Below, in pieces: positions 5,971 to 5,995 of a stretch of DNA of 5,995 bases. The notes beneath the pieces are model-generated. The model had not been told where the DNA came from and made no database searches. It saw only the letters and a list, made by a program, of their open reading frames with translations. The stretch comes from Burkholderiaceae bacterium (lineage in GTDB: Bacteria > Pseudomonadota > Gammaproteobacteria > Burkholderiales > Burkholderiaceae_C). A program made the translations under genes and the position numbers. Numbering within the stretch: the first letter of the stretch is position 1; every line of letters starts with the position of its first letter. The stretch covers positions 1-5,995 of the forward strand of contig JAISNB010000162.1 of assembly GCA_031276435.1 (NCBI GenBank), written 5' to 3'.

Positions 5971-5995
5971 AGGGACGACAGAGGGTGGGCAACGC

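Noticed and set aside
1..5995. CRISPR arrays, tRNA or rRNA genes, insertion sequences
   Set aside because: No regularly spaced repeats, no tRNA-like cloverleaf, no transposase motifs or terminal repeats were seen in the window.

Overview
The window is GC-rich and densely packed, with protein families and codon choice that fit a betaproteobacterium, probably Burkholderiales (Comamonadaceae- or Alcaligenaceae-like). This assignment is inferred from general character, not from a marker gene.

Layout. Four genes on the minus strand run from about 4829 down past the left edge, in transcription order: an FAD acyl-CoA dehydrogenase (4829-3675), a major facilitator superfamily transporter starting with GTG (3602-2295), an enoyl-CoA hydratase (2280-1501) and a two-C-domain 3-hydroxyacyl-CoA dehydrogenase (1499 to beyond base 1, so its last residues are missing). 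Gaps are 72, 14 and 1 nt, and each start has a readable Shine-Dalgarno sequence, so this looks like one operon. A divergent IclR-family regulator of the PcaU/PcaR/PobR type lies on the plus strand (5041-5835). The last 160 bases hold no gene that I can support, only a GC-rich hairpin.

How it fits together. The transporter would bring in an organic acid. After CoA activation by an enzyme not seen here, the three enzymes perform the first three beta-oxidation steps: dehydrogenation, hydration and a second dehydrogenation. A thiolase and a CoA ligase or CoA transferase are expected beyond the left edge. The set and order dehydrogenase, MFS carrier, hydratase, hydroxyacyl dehydrogenase recall the dicarboxylate (dca) genes of Acinetobacter. 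The acyl-CoA dehydrogenase also has an Arg-Ser pair at the position where glutaryl-CoA dehydrogenase binds the distal carboxylate. A dicarboxylate or other acid-tailed substrate is therefore my leading hypothesis, not a demonstrated function.

Regulation. The 211-bp divergent intergenic region carries a clear operator: three perfect copies of one 10-bp element (4982-5010). Just beside it is a good minus-strand promoter (TTGCCA, 16 bp, TATAAT) whose -35 box overlaps the regulator's start codon. This would place the operator at the start of the transcript and give the catabolic mRNA a leader of about 180 nt containing two perfect hairpins. This geometry suits repression better than the upstream activation known for PcaU and PobR.
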